A stretch of DNA of 64,000 bases. It comes from Fuerstiella sp041398845 (GTDB taxonomy: Bacteria; Planctomycetota; Planctomycetia; Planctomycetales; Planctomycetaceae). Both the position numbers and the translations under genes were made by a program. Location of the stretch: the NCBI GenBank assembly GCA_041398845.1, contig JAWKTZ010000006.1, forward strand, positions 1,736,001 through 1,800,000, read 5' to 3'. How positions within the stretch are numbered: position 1 is the stretch's first letter; every line of letters begins with the position of its first letter. The notes below the pieces were generated by a model that was given only the letters and a program-made list of their open reading frames with translations, was not told where the DNA came from and searched no databases. Shown here piece by piece: positions 63,801-64,000 of this stretch.

Positions 63801-64000
63801 ATGAAACTCATCATGCCTTCTCACAGACTTTGCCTGCTTACAGCACTGCTCACCACCGCATTACCACTGAACGCTCAGGATGTGCTTGTCGAAGCCGAAA
63901 GTTTTACCACTCCCGGCGGCTGGCAACTGGACACTCAGTTCATTCGTGAGATGGGTTCGCCTTACCTTCTGGCTCATGGCCTGGGGCGACCGGTTCAGGA
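63801..64000 (+). CDS. Start of a secreted protein, cut at window edge
   Basis: Open from ATG 63801 to the end of the window (66 residues). A signal peptide ends in PLNAQD, and the mature start is VLVEAESFTTPGGWQLDTQF followed by GSPYLLAHGLGRP. I have seen this opening in planctomycete FAD-dependent oxidoreductase/xanthan-lyase-annotated proteins, but too little is visible to assign it firmly. The alternative start is ATG 63813. Confidence 0.6.
   Translation, partial: MKLIMPSHRLCLLTALLTTALPLNAQDVLVEAESFTTPGGWQLDTQFIREMGSPYLLAHGLGRPVQ

Overview
The window looks like a chromosomal segment of a planctomycete, most likely of the Planctomycetaceae sensu lato. I infer this from protein families: a DUF1559 prepilin-like protein, PSCyt1/DUF1549, DUF1592-type and DUF1552 proteins, an FGly sulfatase, several ASPIC/FG-GAP lipoproteins, a multihaem c-type cytochrome, and a MoxR-DUF58-BatA-DUF4175 series. 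The DNA is moderately GC-rich by eye, and strong codon bias makes many long antisense shadow ORFs. Genus cannot be fixed from the sequence alone. I saw no tRNA, rRNA, CRISPR array or insertion sequence.

Layout. 1-932: 5' part of a PSCyt1/DUF1549 cytochrome-like protein (minus). 987-4073 (minus): sulfatase, secreted companion protein, nucleotidyltransferase and a small helical protein whose C-terminus is encoded by an inverted repeat. 4277-6428 (minus): HD phosphohydrolase and zinc-ribbon protein. 6648-20755 (minus): a long co-directional set, in transcription order DUF4159, MoxR ATPase, DUF58, BatA/VWA, giant DUF4175-like coiled-coil protein, VWA/GATase-like membrane protein, caspase-like C13 peptidase, TlpA-like thioredoxin. 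21109-22032 (plus): SMP-30 lactonase. 22153-26685 (minus): pepP-accB-accC and a PPi-type phosphofructokinase. 26902-27855 (minus): secreted beta-propeller protein. 28147-32870 (plus): ECF sigma factor, then the housekeeping set ffh-rpsP-trmD-rplS-yraN. 33312-39678 (plus): exopolysaccharide export trio (Wza-like lipoprotein, Wzc-like tyrosine autokinase, O-antigen-ligase-like/TPR protein). 39880-45889 (plus): ahcY with a clear terminator, a LarA-like protein lacking the usual cofactor residues, an isochorismatase-ThuA fusion, and an ABC ATPase/permease pair without a binding protein.

46273-55792 (plus) is the most unusual block: a TPR-ASPIC/FG-GAP lipoprotein, a membrane-anchored TPR protein, a 58-residue lipoprotein, a DUF1559 prepilin-like protein, a second ASPIC lipoprotein, and a seven-haem-motif cytochrome with a TPR tail overlapping it by ATGA. 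A PQQ-type propeller fused to membrane helices converges on it from the other strand (55808-57805). I infer a cell-surface redox or adhesion assembly; no single piece proves this. 58016-64000: glycine-rich RRM protein (minus), nitroreductase, a LamG-PSCyt1-DUF1592-type protein paired with a DUF1552 protein, and the start of a secreted protein cut by the window edge.

Many gaps carry palindromic elements. At three sites (987-1063, 9020-9052, 15717-15738) the preceding gene's stop codon lies inside or at the edge of the palindrome, so these repeats seem to shape gene ends and perhaps mRNA ends in this genome.
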